This document shows, in pieces, positions 17,523 through 27,178 of a stretch of DNA of 64,000 bases. The DNA comes from Nocardiopsis suaedae (GTDB lineage Bacteria > Actinomycetota > Actinomycetes > Streptosporangiales > Streptosporangiaceae), in assembly GCF_027706745.1 (NCBI RefSeq), contig NZ_JAQFWP010000021.1:1-64000 (forward strand). The letters are read 5' to 3'. Below the pieces are notes generated by a model, which saw only the letters and a list, made by a program, of their open reading frames with translations, ran no database searches and was not told where the DNA came from. A program made the position numbers and the translations under genes. Numbering within the stretch: the stretch's first letter is position 1; every line of letters begins with the position of its first letter.

Positions 17523-18899
17523 GTGACGAAGGTCGTGATCATCGGGGGCGGCCCCGGCGGGTACGAGGCGGCCCTGGTCGCCGCCCAGTTGGGCGCGGAC
17601 GTGACCGTGGTCGAGCGGGAGGGCGTGGGCGGCGCGTGCGTCCTGACCGACTGCGTGCCCTCCAAGACGATGATCGCCACGTCGGTCCGGTCGACCTACG
17701 TCAAGGACGCCGGGCGGCTCGGCCTGACCATCAACGCCGGCGACGAGTGCAAGGTCGGGGTGGACCTGGCCGCGGTCAACGCCCGGGTCAAGCGGCTGGC
17801 GCGGGCCCAGTCCGAGGACACCGCCGCCCGGCTGCAGAAGGAGGGCGTGCGGATCGTCGCCGGTGAGGCCCGCCTGGTCGACCCGCGCATCGTGGCCGTG
17901 GGCGAGGAGCGCCTGCAGGCCGACGTGGTGCTGCTGGCCACCGGCGCCCACCCGCGCGAGCTGCCCACCGCCCGTCCCGACGGCGAGCGCATCCTCACCT
18001 GGCGCCACCTGTACGACCTGGAGGAGATGCCCGAGCACCTGATCGTGGTCGGCTCGGGCGTCACCGGCGCCGAGTTCGCCAACGCCTACACCGGCCTGGG
18101 CGCCGAGGTCACCCTCGTCTCCTCGCGCGACCGGGTGATGCCCACGCAGGACGCCGACGCCGCCGAGGTGCTGGAGGGCGTCTTCCGGCGCCGGGGCATG
18201 CAGGTGCTCGGCAACACCCGCGCCGAGTCGGTGGTCAACACCGGCGACGGGGTGCGGGTCACCCTCTCCGACGGGCGGACCGTGGAGGGCAGCCACTGCC
18301 TGATGACGGTCGGGATGATCCCCAACACCGAGGGGATCGGCCTGGAGGAGATCGGGGTGCGCCTGGACGACGGCGGCTTCGTGCAGGTCGACCGGGTCTC
18401 GCGCACCTCCACCCCGGGCGTGTACGCGGCCGGGGACTGCACCGGGGTGAACATGCTCGCCTCGGTGGCGGCCATGCAGGGCCGCATCGCCATGTGGCAC
18501 GCCCTGGGCGAGGCCGTCTCCCCGCTGAAGCTGTCCACGGTCGCCGCGACCGTGTTCACCAACCCCGAGCTGGCCTCGGTCGGCGCCACCGAGGAGGACG
18601 TGCGCAGCGGCAAGGTGGACGCGCGCATCGTGAACCTGCCGCTGGACACCAACCCGCGGGCGAAGATGGGCGGCAGCAAGGACGGGTTCGTCAAGCTGAT
18701 CTGCCGCCAGCACACGGGCATCGTGCTGGGCGGGGTCATCGTCGGCCCGCGGGCGAGCGAGCTGATCCTGGGGGTGTCCATCGCGGTGCAGCAGCGCCTG
18801 ACGGTGGACGAGATCGCCCACACCTTCGCGGTCTACCCGTCGCTGTCGGGCAGCGTCACCGAGGCGGCGCGGTCGCTGATGCAGGCCTCGCCCGAGTAG
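17523..18899 (+). CDS. lpdA: NAD(P)H-quinone dehydrogenase / flavoprotein disulfide reductase, LpdA-type
   Basis: 458 residues with the pyridine-nucleotide-disulfide reductase layout: FAD-binding VVIIGGGPGGYEAA, GGACVLTDCVPSK, NAD-binding VVGSGVTGAEFA, the second FAD motif GVYAAGDCTG and a C-terminal dimerisation domain. In the CVLTDC segment the two cysteines are kept, but the C-terminal His-x-x-x-x-Glu base of true lipoamide dehydrogenases is not present (AVYPSLSGS). This matches M. tuberculosis LpdA (Rv3303c), a quinone reductase. GTG 17523 follows AAGGAG by ten bases. Confidence 0.85.
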   Translation: MTKVVIIGGGPGGYEAALVAAQLGADVTVVEREGVGGACVLTDCVPSKTMIATSVRSTYVKDAGRLGLTINAGDECKVGVDLAAVNARVKRLARAQSEDTAARLQKEGVRIVAGEARLVDPRIVAVGEERLQADVVLLATGAHPRELPTARPDGERILTWRHLYDLEEMPEHLIVVGSGVTGAEFANAYTGLGAEVTLVSSRDRVMPTQDADAAEVLEGVFRRRGMQVLGNTRAESVVNTGDGVRVTLSDGRTVEGSHCLMTVGMIPNTEGIGLEEIGVRLDDGGFVQVDRVSRTSTPGVYAAGDCTGVNMLASVAAMQGRIAMWHALGEAVSPLKLSTVAATVFTNPELASVGATEEDVRSGKVDARIVNLPLDTNPRAKMGGSKDGFVKLICRQHTGIVLGGVIVGPRASELILGVSIAVQQRLTVDEIAHTFAVYPSLSGSVTEAARSLMQASPE

Positions 18900-18928
18900 G
18901 GGAGGCGGCCCCCAGGGGCCGGACAGGG

Positions 18929-18962
18929 GGAAGGGCCCACGGCGTCCGCCGCGGGCCCTTCC
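18929..18962. terminator. Bidirectional terminator between lpdA and the TPM gene
   Basis: 15-bp stem GGAAGGGCCCACGGC (18929-18943) with GCCGCGGGCCCTTCC (18948-18962), one mismatch. It lies between convergent genes. Confidence 0.75.
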
Positions 18963-18993
18963 GTGTACCTGCGCGTACCGGGGAGGCGGGGGC

Positions 18994-20265
18994 TCAGAAG
19001 TCGAAGCCGCCGAAGTCCATGTCGCCGCCGAAGTCCCCGCCGAAGTCGCCTCCGCCGAGGTCCTCGCCGCCGCCCATGTCGCCCATGCCGGCGCCCATCA
19101 TCCCGGCGCCCATCATGGACCCCATCATCGAGCCCATCATCATGCCGGAGAACATGCCCATCATCATGCTCATGCCGAAGTAGCCGCCGGCGTAGGGGGC
19201 GTAGTCCGGGCCCGCGTCGTAGTAGGGGCGGCGCTCGCCGTCCACCTCGACCAGGCGCACGTCCGGGTCGTGCCCGCTGAGCACGGCCCTGGTGCACACC
19301 GCGCAGGCCGGGACGGCGCGCACCGCGCCGCCCGGGGGCGCCCACTGCACGTCCTGCTCGGACGGGCCGTGCTGCGGGTTGAAGAAGCAGGGCTGGCGCC
19401 GCTCGGGCACCGGCTCGCCGTTCATCCGCGCCCGGGTGGCGACCATGTAGTAGCGGCCGTCCTCCAGGGCGTTGGTGACCTGCTGGATGTCCTGCGGCTC
19501 CCGGATCCCGTCCAGGGTGGCCTTGGCCCGGTCGTAGGAGTCCATGGCGTGGCTGTAGTCGGTCCGGGTGGGCTCGTCGACCTGGGACAGGTCGATCTCC
19601 AGCCGGGCGATGTCCTCGCCGAGCCGGACGACGTCCTCCTGGGCCATCTGCTTGATCTCCGCGAGCTGCTTGGCCTTCTCGGCCGCGCGCTTCTTGCGGG
19701 AGCTGTAGACGTAGTAGCCGCCGCCCGCCACGGCGAGCACGAGGATGCCCAGGAACGCGGCGCCGAACATGCCGGAGGCCGCGGCGTCGCTCTCCTGCTC
19801 GGCCACCGCGTCGGGGACCGCGGCCAGGGTGTCGACCTCGGTGCCGGGGTCCGAAGCGACGACGTTGTCACGGATCTGGTTGAGCTCGCTCTGCTCCAGA
19901 TCGGGCGAGTCGACGAAGAAGTTGTTGGCCCCGTCCCCCATGAAACCGGCGTACACGCCGTCGCCGACGTCGCCCATGAGTTCGTCCATATAGGCGTCGA
20001 GGGCCACCTGGGAGTCGAAGCTCTCCTCGGGGAGCATCACCAGGTAGACGGGGGAATCGCTCTCGGCGCCCTCCGCAGCGGAGGCCATGGCGTCCTGTGC
20101 GTCCCCGGGGACGGTCTCAGAGATGCTCGGGTCGATGTAGAAGTGGTCGGACTTCAGGTCCTGTGCGGCGTCGCTCGCCTCGGGGGCGTCAGCGGCGGCC
20201 GGGGCCGCCATCGCGACGCTGAAGCCCGCTGCGAGCAGGGCCGGTACTACCAATCGGCGCAACAT
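18994..20265 (-). CDS. TPM-domain-like membrane protein with Met/Gly-rich tail
   Basis: 423 residues. A signal peptide (1-26), an extracellular domain resembling TPM proteins (about 30-150), one membrane segment (about 163-185), a long charged coiled-coil-like region (about 188-270), then a compact domain with PCFFNPQHGPS and VPACAVCTRAV. These three cysteines plus histidine suggest a metal site. The last 70 residues are almost only Met, Gly and Asp/Phe. The family is common in actinomycetes, but its role is not established. ATG 20265 follows GAGAGGAAC. Confidence 0.7.
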   Translation of the reverse strand: MLRRLVVPALLAAGFSVAMAAPAAADAPEASDAAQDLKSDHFYIDPSISETVPGDAQDAMASAAEGAESDSPVYLVMLPEESFDSQVALDAYMDELMGDVGDGVYAGFMGDGANNFFVDSPDLEQSELNQIRDNVVASDPGTEVDTLAAVPDAVAEQESDAAASGMFGAAFLGILVLAVAGGGYYVYSSRKKRAAEKAKQLAEIKQMAQEDVVRLGEDIARLEIDLSQVDEPTRTDYSHAMDSYDRAKATLDGIREPQDIQQVTNALEDGRYYMVATRARMNGEPVPERRQPCFFNPQHGPSEQDVQWAPPGGAVRAVPACAVCTRAVLSGHDPDVRLVEVDGERRPYYDAGPDYAPYAGGYFGMSMMMGMFSGMMMGSMMGSMMGAGMMGAGMGDMGGGEDLGGGDFGGDFGGDMDFGGFDF

Positions 20266-20356
20266 GTCGTTCCTCTCGCCTCCCTCATTCCATAAGGACG
20301 AACGGCGTGGGCCGCCGGTTCCCGGAGAGGAGCCCGGTCCCTGGGGCGAAGACTAC

Positions 20357-20384
20357 GGGCGGCCCACCGGGTGGTGGGCCGCCC
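20357..20384 (-). terminator. Terminator of the symporter gene
   Basis: Perfect 12-bp stem GGGCGGCCCACC with a GGGT loop and the complementary arm at 20373-20384; 24 nt after the symporter stop on the minus strand. Confidence 0.8.
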
Positions 20385-20407
20385 GCGGGTGCGGCGGGTC
20401 GTGCGGG

Positions 20408-21877
20408 TCAGTCCCGCGCGGGCACCTTCTCGTAGGCGCCCTCGTCGGAGGCCCCGTCGGCCGCATCGGCTCCATCGGCGTCGTCGCGCCCGGCCGACTC
20501 GCCCTGCGCCGCCTCCTGCTCGGCGGCGGTGACGTAGTCGTCGGCGACGAACCCGCCCAGGCCGCGGGGGGCGTGGAAGCGCTCGACGTCGAGGATCCTC
20601 TCGCGCTTGGCGACGATCGCCGGGACGAGCGCCTGCCCGGCCACGTTGGTGGCGGTGCGGCCCATGTCCAGGATCGGGTCGACGGCCAGCAGCAGGCCGA
20701 CGCCCTCCAGCGGCAGGCCGACGGTGGACAGCGTCAGGGTCAGCATGACGGTCGCGCCGGTGGTGCCGGCGGTGGCCGCCGAGCCGATCACCGAGACGAA
20801 CACGATCAGCAGGTAGTCGGTGATCGACAGGTTCACGCCGAAGAACTGGGCGACGAAGATCGCCGAGATCGCCGGGTAGATCGCGGCGCAGCCGTCCATC
20901 TTGGTGGTGGCGCCGAACGGCACGGCGAAGGACGCGTAGTGGCGCGGCACCCCGAAGTTGGTCTCGGCGACCCGCTGGGTCACCGGCATGGTGCCCATCG
21001 AGGAGCGGGAGACGAAGCCGAGCTGCACGGCGGGCCAGATGCCGGAGAAGTACTTGGCGATGGACAGCCCGTGCACCCGCGCCAGCACGGGGTAGACGGC
21101 GAACACCACGAGGGCCAGGCCCAGGTAGATCGCCACCGTGAAGGAGCCCAGCGCGCCGATGGTGGTCCAGCCGTAGCTGTAGACCGCGTTGCCCAGCAGG
21201 CCGAGGGTGCCGAGCGGGGCCAGGCGGATGACCCACCACAGGACCTTGAGCACGATCCGCAGCGCGGAGTCGGTGAAGGCCAGGAACGGCTCGGCGGCCT
21301 TGCCGGTCTTCACGGCGGCCACGCCGATGGCGATCGCGATGACGATGAGCTGCAGCGCGTTGAAGGTCAGCCCGGTGGACAGGTCCAGGCTTCCGCCGTC
21401 GGCCACCTGGCCCTCGGTGGAGGCGGTCAGCCCCAGGAAATTCTGGGGGACCATGCTCTCCAGGAACGCCATCCACGAGCCGTGCGTGGAGGGGTCCTCG
21501 GCGGCGGAGGCGTCCACGCCGCTGTTCAGGCCGGGGCGGATGACCGAGCCCAGGCCGATGCCGATCGCCACCGCGATCAGGGCGGTGACCGCGAACCACA
21601 GCAGCGTCTGTCCGGCCAGCCGGGCGGCGTTGGAGACGTTGCGGAGCTGCGCGATCGAGGAGATCACGGCCAGCAGGATCAGCGGCGGGACGATCGCCTT
21701 GAGCAGCGTGACGAAGGTGCTGCCGATGGTGTCGAGGGTGACCGCCAGCCAGTTCGGGTTGTCGGCGTCGCCGCCGAGCTGGAGGGCGGCCACGCCGAGC
21801 GCGATGCCCAGCACGAGGGCCGCGAGCACCTGGTAGGCGAAGGGGACACGGGGGATGCGTCTGAGCGCGGTTAGCAC
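20408..21877 (-). CDS. Dicarboxylate/amino acid:cation symporter, probably a cystine importer
   Basis: 489 residues of the DAACS family with about eight membrane helices and two re-entrant loops: SRSSMGTMPVTQ (serine-rich HP1), the FGATTKMDGCA motif in the NMDGT position, SAATAGTTGATVM (HP2) and DPILDMGRTATNVAGQ near the substrate site. The acidic C-terminal 60 residues are a tail extension. Family members move glutamate, dicarboxylates or cystine (TcyP). A cysteine-containing leader peptide 198 nt upstream argues for cystine. GTG 21877 follows AGGAG by seven bases. Confidence 0.85.
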   Translation of the reverse strand: MLTALRRIPRVPFAYQVLAALVLGIALGVAALQLGGDADNPNWLAVTLDTIGSTFVTLLKAIVPPLILLAVISSIAQLRNVSNAARLAGQTLLWFAVTALIAVAIGIGLGSVIRPGLNSGVDASAAEDPSTHGSWMAFLESMVPQNFLGLTASTEGQVADGGSLDLSTGLTFNALQLIVIAIAIGVAAVKTGKAAEPFLAFTDSALRIVLKVLWWVIRLAPLGTLGLLGNAVYSYGWTTIGALGSFTVAIYLGLALVVFAVYPVLARVHGLSIAKYFSGIWPAVQLGFVSRSSMGTMPVTQRVAETNFGVPRHYASFAVPFGATTKMDGCAAIYPAISAIFVAQFFGVNLSITDYLLIVFVSVIGSAATAGTTGATVMLTLTLSTVGLPLEGVGLLLAVDPILDMGRTATNVAGQALVPAIVAKRERILDVERFHAPRGLGGFVADDYVTAAEQEAAQGESAGRDDADGADAADGASDEGAYEKVPARD

Positions 21878-22075
21878 GGGATGGCTCCTGGGTCAGGGCA
21901 GAGCCGACGGGCGCGTGTGGCGTCGGGGTCGGCGGACGGACGAATGGGGTCGGCCTGCGCGGGCGGTTCCGGGGGCGGTGCCGTGGTTCACGGCCCGAAG
22001 GGACGCCGCACGGCGGACGCGCAGGGGCGGGACGAGAGGTCGATCGGCGGAGATACGGCGGATCGGCTCAGGCGG

Positions 22076-22150
22076 TCATCGACACGCCTGGCTGGCGACG
22101 CGGCACAGGTCGACGTGCCGTCGCTCGGTCAGGCCCCACAGGTTCGTCAC
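22076..22150 (-). CDS. Cysteine-containing leader peptide upstream of the symporter
   Basis: 24 codons from GTG 22150 to TGA 22076-22078. The peptide begins VTNLWGLTERR and ends HVDLCRVASQACR. The RRHVDL-x-RV-S-x-x-C pattern is that of the actinobacterial putative leader peptides found before sulfur and cysteine genes, which act by ribosome stalling at Cys codons. Here two Cys codons (TGC and TGT) lie in the last nine codons. A -10-like TATTGT lies eight bases before the GTG, so the transcript may be leaderless. The 198-nt stretch to the symporter start would carry the attenuation structures. Confidence 0.75.
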   Translation of the reverse strand: MTNLWGLTERRHVDLCRVASQACR

Positions 22151-22384
22151 GAATAGGAACAATAACGGTCCGCGCCGGATTATTCCCGGGGTAGGCGGTG
22201 TCAATCCGGTCACGTCGGTGCAGGTATGCCCGTATCCCCCCGCTGACATGGGATGAATCGGAGGGGGAGGGGCGCCCAACGGGCCCATCCCCCCGGCGTC
22301 CGGCCGGGACCCCGCTCCCGGGCCCTGGCCGCCCTCCGTGGTCGTCGCCGCCCTCGGCCCTACCTGCTGGGCCGTCGGCACTCG
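22151..22384. other. Region upstream of the leader peptide
   Basis: About 230 bases between the leader peptide and the carboxylase terminator. On the minus strand TTGACA (at 22199-22204) and TATTGT (22159-22164, 35 nt downstream) are promoter-like elements but are not ideally spaced as a pair. No gene was seen; a longer frame running from 22414 into the leader peptide is judged spurious before the GTG. Confidence 0.4.
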
Positions 22385-22414
22385 GTGCCCGGCGGAGACC
22401 CGCCCGCCGGGCAC
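22385..22414 (-). terminator. Terminator of the acyl-CoA carboxylase operon
   Basis: Perfect 11-bp stem GTGCCCGGCGG (22385-22395) with 22404-22414, eight bases after the accA stop on the minus strand. Confidence 0.75.
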
Positions 22415-22422
22415 CGGGCGCT

Positions 22423-24198
22423 CTAGGCGTCCTTGATCTCGCAGACGGCCGAGCCGCTGGACACCGTGTCGCCCGGGGCGACCGTCAGCCCGGCCACCGT
22501 GCCCGCCTTGTGGGCCGCCAACGGCTGCTCCATCTTCATCGCCTCGACCACGACCACCGTGTCCCCCTCGGCCACGGTCGCGCCGTCCTCGGCCACGACC
22601 TTGACGACGGTGCCCTGCATCGGCGAGACCAGGGCGTCCCCGCTCGCCGCCGTCGCGGCGCCGCCGCCCTTCTTCCGCGAACCCTTCCGGCGCCCGCCCG
22701 CGGCCTGCGCGGCCGGGGCGGCCGCCGAGGCGCCCAGCCCGGCCGGGAGCACCACCTCGATGCGCTTGCCGCCGACCTCCACGGTCACCGACTCGCGCTC
22801 GTCGCCCTGGTCATCGGGCTGGGCGGGGACGCCTTCGTAGGGCGGCACCGTGCCCGCGAACTCGGTCTCGATCCAGCGGGTGTGCACCGCGAACGGCTCC
22901 CCGCCGGCCGGAGCGAACGCCGGATCCTCGACCACCGTGCGGTGGAAGGGGACCACCGTGGGCATACCGCCCACCTCGAACTCGGCCAGCGCCCGCCGGG
23001 ACCGCTCCAGCGCCTGGGCGCGCGAGGCGCCGGTGACGATCAGCTTGGCCACCATCGAGTCGAAGGAGGCCGGGACGGTGAAGCCCTCCTCGCACCCGGT
23101 GTCCACCCGCACCCCCGGCCCACCGGGCAGGTTGAACCGGGTGATGGTGCCCGGCGCGGGCAGGAAGCCCCGACCGGCGTCCTCGGCGTTGATCCGGAAC
23201 TCGAAGGAGTGCCCCCGCAGCACCGGGTCGCCGTACCCCAGCTCATCGCCGTCGGCGATGCGCAGCATCTCGCGCACCAGGTCCAGGCCGGCGACCTCCT
23301 CGCTGACCGGGTGCTCGACCTGCAGGCGGGTGTTGACCTCCAGGAAGGAGATGGTGCCGTCGGCGCCGACCAGGAACTCGCACGTGCCCGCGCCGCGGTA
23401 CCCGGCCTCGGCCAGGATGGCCTTGGAGGCCGCGTACAGCTCGGCGTTCTGCTCCTCGGTCAGGAAGGGCGCCGGGGCCTCCTCGACCAGCTTCTGGTGG
23501 CGGCGCTGCAGGGAGCAGTCGCGGGTGGAGACCACCACGACGTTGCCGTGGGCGTCGGCCAGGCACTGGGTCTCCACGTGGCGGGGCCGGTCCAGGTAGC
23601 GCTCGACGAAGCACTCCCCGCGGCCGAAGGCGGCGGTGGCCTCGCGCACGGCCGAGTCGAACAGCTCGGGGATCTCCTCCAGGGTGCGGGCGACCTTCAG
23701 GCCGCGCCCGCCGCCGCCGAAGGCGGCCTTGATGGCGATGGGCAGGCCGTGCTCGCGGGCGAAGGCCACGGCCTGGCCGGCGTCGTCCAGGGGGTCGGCG
23801 GTCCCGGCGACCAGGGGGGCGCCGACCTTGGCGGCGATGTGGCGGGCCTGGACCTTGTCGCCCAGGGCGGTGATGGCCGCCGGGGGCGGGCCGATCCAGG
23901 TGAGCCCGGCGTCGGTGACGGCCTGGGCGAAGTCGGCGTTCTCGGACAGGAAGCCGTAGCCGGGGTGGACGGCGTCGGCGCCCGAGCGGGCCGCCACGTC
24001 CAGGATCTTGGCCATGTCCAGGTAGGTGTCGGCCGGGCTCTGGCCGCCCAGGGCGTAGGCCTCGTCGGCGGTCTTGGTGTGCAGGGCGTCGCGGTCGGGG
24101 TCGGCGTAGACGGCCACGCTGGCGATCCCGGCGTCGCGGCAGGCGCGGGCCACGCGCACCGCGATCTCCCCGCGGTTGGCGATCAGGACTTTGCGCAC
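22423..24198 (-). CDS. accA: Acyl-CoA carboxylase alpha subunit (biotin carboxylase + biotin carrier)
   Basis: 591 residues, typical of actinobacterial AccA. Biotin carboxylase domains occupy about 1-450 ([17 protein letters not shown], the glycine-rich [13 protein letters not shown] loop, [27 protein letters not shown]). An Ala/Lys-rich linker precedes the biotinyl domain with EAMKMEQP at about residue 560. It carboxylates biotin with ATP and bicarbonate for transfer by the PccB-type beta subunit encoded upstream. ATG 24198; the AccE gene lies 41 nt upstream. Part of pccB-accE-accA. The biotin ligase gene is also in this window (32535). Confidence 0.93.
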   Translation of the reverse strand: MRKVLIANRGEIAVRVARACRDAGIASVAVYADPDRDALHTKTADEAYALGGQSPADTYLDMAKILDVAARSGADAVHPGYGFLSENADFAQAVTDAGLTWIGPPPAAITALGDKVQARHIAAKVGAPLVAGTADPLDDAGQAVAFAREHGLPIAIKAAFGGGGRGLKVARTLEEIPELFDSAVREATAAFGRGECFVERYLDRPRHVETQCLADAHGNVVVVSTRDCSLQRRHQKLVEEAPAPFLTEEQNAELYAASKAILAEAGYRGAGTCEFLVGADGTISFLEVNTRLQVEHPVSEEVAGLDLVREMLRIADGDELGYGDPVLRGHSFEFRINAEDAGRGFLPAPGTITRFNLPGGPGVRVDTGCEEGFTVPASFDSMVAKLIVTGASRAQALERSRRALAEFEVGGMPTVVPFHRTVVEDPAFAPAGGEPFAVHTRWIETEFAGTVPPYEGVPAQPDDQGDERESVTVEVGGKRIEVVLPAGLGASAAAPAAQAAGGRRKGSRKKGGGAATAASGDALVSPMQGTVVKVVAEDGATVAEGDTVVVVEAMKMEQPLAAHKAGTVAGLTVAPGDTVSSGSAVCEIKDA

Positions 24199-24239
24199 GG
24201 TGGGGAATCCTCCTGGTCAGAAGTTCGGGAAGGGCCGGG

Positions 24240-24503
24240 TCAGCCCGGGTGGAAGCTGCGCGCCCAAGCGCTGGGCCCCGGGTGGACGGGGCGCCGCAGC
24301 AGCCGGGAGCGGTCGCGCCAGGCCGACCGCGGGCGCCGGGCGGACTCCTCGGCCTCGCGGGCGGCCTGCGCCGCGCGGGCGCGCGCGGTGAGCACGGCGA
24401 CGAGCGCGGCCACCTCCTCCGGGCCGGGGTCGCCGCGGACGACGCTCAGGTGCGTCCCGGGGTCCTGCCCGGCGGGCCGTCCGGGGTTCTGCGCGCCGCT
24501 CAC
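24240..24503 (-). CDS. accE: Acyl-CoA carboxylase epsilon subunit
   Basis: 87 residues read from GTG 24503, which overlaps the pccB stop (GTGA). The N-terminus ([20 protein letters not shown]) and the basic Trp-containing C-terminus ([21 protein letters not shown]) are the signatures of AccE. This actinobacterial subunit stabilises and activates the AccA-AccD complex. It is encoded between the beta and alpha subunits, as in Streptomyces pccB-pccE. Confidence 0.88.
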   Translation of the reverse strand: MSGAQNPGRPAGQDPGTHLSVVRGDPGPEEVAALVAVLTARARAAQAAREAEESARRPRSAWRDRSRLLRRPVHPGPSAWARSFHPG

Positions 24504-26104
24504 AGCGGGATGTTCCCGTGCTTCTTGGGCGGGAGCTGCTTGCGCTTGCCGCGCAGCGCCCGCAGCGCCTTGACGACCGACACGCGCGTCTCCGAGGGGA
24601 GGATGACCCCGTCGACATAGCCGCGCTCCGCCGCGGAGTAGGGGTTGAGCAGGGTGTCCTCGTACTCCTCGACGAGGCGGGCCCGCTCGCCCTCCACGTC
24701 CCCGGCGGCGGCGAGGGTGCGCCGGTGCAGGATGTTCACCGCGCCCTGGGCGCCCATGACCGCGATCTGCGCGGTGGGCCAGGCCAGGTTGACGTCGGCG
24801 CCCAGGTGCTTGGAGCCCATCACGTCGTAGGCGCCGCCGAAGGCCTTGCGGGTGATGACGGTGATCAGCGGCACCGTCGCCTCGGCGTAGGCGTAGATGA
24901 GCTTGGCGCCGCGCCGGATGATGCCGTTCCACTCCTGGTCGGTGCCGGGGAGGAATCCGGGCACGTCGACGAAGGTGAGCACGGGCACGTTGAAGGCGTC
25001 GCAGGTGCGCACGAAGCGCGCGGCCTTCTCGGAGGCGTCGATGTCCAGGCACCCGGCGAAGTTCATCGGCTGGTTGGCGACCACGCCCACGCTCTGGCCG
25101 TCCACCCGGCCGAAGCCGACGACGATGTTGCCCGCGAAGTGCTCGTGCACCTCGAGGAAGTCGCCGTCGTCGACGACGTGACCGATGATCCGGCGGATGT
25201 CGTAGGGCTGGTTGGCCGAGTCCGGGATGAAGGCGTCGAGCTCCCGGTCCTGCTCGGTGACCTCGGTGTCGGGGTCCCCCGGCGGCACCGGCGCCTCGTC
25301 GAGGTTGTTGTCGGGCAGGTGGGCGAGCAGGTCGCGGACGTAGTCGAGGGCGTCCTGCTCGTCGGAGCCCATGTAGTGGGCGACGCCGGAGCGGGTGTTG
25401 TGCGCCCGCGCCCCGCCCAGCTCCTCCATGGACACGTCCTCGCCGGTGACGGTCTTGATGACGTCGGGCCCGGTGATGAACATCTGCGAGGTCCGGTCCA
25501 CCATCACGACGAAGTCGGTGAGCGCGGGGGAGTAGACGTGCCCCCCGGCGGCGGCGCCCATGATCACCGAGATCTGCGGGACGACGCCGGAGGCGTGCAC
25601 GTTGCGCTTGAAGATCTCGGCGTAGAGGCCCAGGGCCACCACGCCTTCCTGGATGCGCGCGCCGCCGCCCTCGTTGATGCCGACGACGGGGCAGCCGTTG
25701 GTGAGCGCGTGGTCCAGGACCTTGACGATCTTCTCCCCGTACACCTCGCCCAGGGAGCCGCCGAACACGGTGACGTCCTGGCTGAAGACGGCGACGGGGC
25801 GGCCGTCGACGGTCCCGTGGCCCGTGACCACGCCGTCCCCGTAGGGCCGGTTGGCGTCCAGGCCGAAGTTGGTGGACCGGTGCCGGGCGAGGGCGTCGAA
25901 CTCGGTGAACGACCCCGGATCCAGCAGGGCGTCGATCCGTTCGCGCGCCGTCATCTTGCCCTTGGCGTGCTGTTTCTCGATCGCTCGCGCGGAACCGGCG
26001 TGGACGGCCTCGTAGCGCCGTCGCTGGAGGTCGGCGAGCTTGCCCGCGGTGGTGTGGATGTCGATCTCGTCCGCGGGCAGCGGTTCAGGGGCTTCGGTGG
26101 CCAT
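24500..26104 (-). CDS. pccB: Propionyl/acyl-CoA carboxylase beta subunit (carboxyltransferase)
   Basis: 534 residues, a full-length crotonase-fold carboxyltransferase. It transfers carboxyl from biotin to propionyl- or acetyl-CoA, giving methylmalonyl- or malonyl-CoA. Motifs: [47 protein letters not shown] (oxyanion hole), and [11 protein letters not shown] with [17 protein letters not shown] (second oxyanion hole). The Asp after the LTDFVVMVD segment, which sets acyl-CoA length choice in this family, suggests propionyl-CoA. ATG 26104 fits the family start; a longer frame to 26293 is not supported. First gene of its operon. Confidence 0.92.
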   Translation of the reverse strand: MATEAPEPLPADEIDIHTTAGKLADLQRRRYEAVHAGSARAIEKQHAKGKMTARERIDALLDPGSFTEFDALARHRSTNFGLDANRPYGDGVVTGHGTVDGRPVAVFSQDVTVFGGSLGEVYGEKIVKVLDHALTNGCPVVGINEGGGARIQEGVVALGLYAEIFKRNVHASGVVPQISVIMGAAAGGHVYSPALTDFVVMVDRTSQMFITGPDVIKTVTGEDVSMEELGGARAHNTRSGVAHYMGSDEQDALDYVRDLLAHLPDNNLDEAPVPPGDPDTEVTEQDRELDAFIPDSANQPYDIRRIIGHVVDDGDFLEVHEHFAGNIVVGFGRVDGQSVGVVANQPMNFAGCLDIDASEKAARFVRTCDAFNVPVLTFVDVPGFLPGTDQEWNGIIRRGAKLIYAYAEATVPLITVITRKAFGGAYDVMGSKHLGADVNLAWPTAQIAVMGAQGAVNILHRRTLAAAGDVEGERARLVEEYEDTLLNPYSAAERGYVDGVILPSETRVSVVKALRALRGKRKQLPPKKHGNIPL

Positions 26105-26244
26105 GGAAGACCAGGGTAGACGCCCCCGTTCGGCGCTCGCCGGGGTGACCCCCGTTACTTCCACATGCTGGACACGCATCCCGGCCGTCACGGCTGCGGA
26201 CGACCGAAACCCCTGGTCCGGACGGGGCGTGTCGCCTGGGACCG

Positions 26245-26274
26245 TTGACCCCCGTGCGAGAGCCTGCCTACCGT
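26245..26274 (+). promoter_or_regulatory. Promoter of the pyrimidine-catabolism operon
   Basis: TTGACC (26245-26250), 18-bp spacer, TACCGT (26269-26274), giving a 5' leader of about 43 nt before the amidase ATG at 26324. The AAGGAGGG ribosome-binding site is at 26314-26321. Confidence 0.5.
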
Positions 26275-26323
26275 CGACGCTTCCCGCGGCCAAGGGGGGC
26301 CCGGGACGGCGTTAAGGAGGGCC

Positions 26324-27166
26324 ATGCCGCAGATGGTTCGTGCCGCGCTCGTGCAGACCGAGTGGACCGGCGACACCGCGTCGATGACCGACGCCCACGA
26401 GCACTACGCCAGACAGGCCGCCGCCCAGGGGGCGCGGGTGATCGGCTTCCAGGAGATCTTCACCGGCCCCTACTTCTGCCAGGTGCAGCAGGACGAGCAC
26501 TTCGCCCTGGCCGAGGAGGTCCCGGACGGGCCCACGGTCACCCGGTTCTCCGCGCTCGCGCGGGAGCTGGGCATGGTGATGGTGCTGCCGGTGTTCGAGC
26601 GCGAGGGGCCGGGCTGGTTCTACAACACCGCCGCCGTCATCGACGCCGACGGCACCTACCTGGGCAAGTACCGCAAGCACCACATCCCGCAGGTGAAGGG
26701 GTTCTGGGAGAAGTACTACTTCCGCCCCGGCAACCTGGGCTGGCCGGTGTTCGACACCGCCGCCGGCCGGATCGGCGTCTACATCTGCTACGACCGGCAC
26801 TTCCCGGAGGGGTGGCGCGCGCTGGGCCTGGCCGGGGCGCAGCTGGTGTACAACCCGTCGGCCACCAGCCGGGGCCTGTCGGCGCACCTGTGGAAGCTGG
26901 AGCAGCCGGCCGCCGCCGTGGCCAACCTGTACTACGTGGCCGCCATCAACCGGGTGGGCACCGAGGAGTACGGCGACAACGACTTCTACGGCAGCAGCTA
27001 CTTCGCCGACCCGCGCGGGGCGTTCGTGGGCGAGGTCGCCTCGGACCGCAAGGCCGAGCTGGTCGTGCGCGACCTCGACTTCGACATGGTCGAGCAGGCC
27101 CGCACCCAGTGGGCGTTCTACCGCGACCGGCGCCCCGACGCCTACGGCCCGCTCACCGGGGCCTGA
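26324..27166 (+). CDS. Nitrilase-superfamily amidase, beta-ureidopropionase-like
   Basis: 280 residues with the Glu-Lys-Cys triad of the nitrilase fold: GFQEIFTGPYF (Glu), KYRKHHIPQV (Lys), and YICYDRHFPEG (Cys, near residue 165). The ICYDRHFPE form is seen in beta-ureidopropionases and N-carbamoyl amidases, which hydrolyse N-carbamoyl-beta-alanine to beta-alanine, ammonia and CO2. The adjacent dihydropyrimidinase makes exactly that substrate, supporting the call. It is 12 nt from the next gene. N-carbamoylputrescine amidase is the main alternative. Confidence 0.85.
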   Translation: MPQMVRAALVQTEWTGDTASMTDAHEHYARQAAAQGARVIGFQEIFTGPYFCQVQQDEHFALAEEVPDGPTVTRFSALARELGMVMVLPVFEREGPGWFYNTAAVIDADGTYLGKYRKHHIPQVKGFWEKYYFRPGNLGWPVFDTAAGRIGVYICYDRHFPEGWRALGLAGAQLVYNPSATSRGLSAHLWKLEQPAAAVANLYYVAAINRVGTEEYGDNDFYGSSYFADPRGAFVGEVASDRKAELVVRDLDFDMVEQARTQWAFYRDRRPDAYGPLTGA

Positions 27167-27178
27167 GGGGAGGCGGAC

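Noticed and set aside
22151..22414. Longer reading frame upstream of the cysteine leader peptide
   Set aside because: The upstream part crosses the carboxylase terminator and has no start site or coding character; only the last 24 codons match the leader peptide family.
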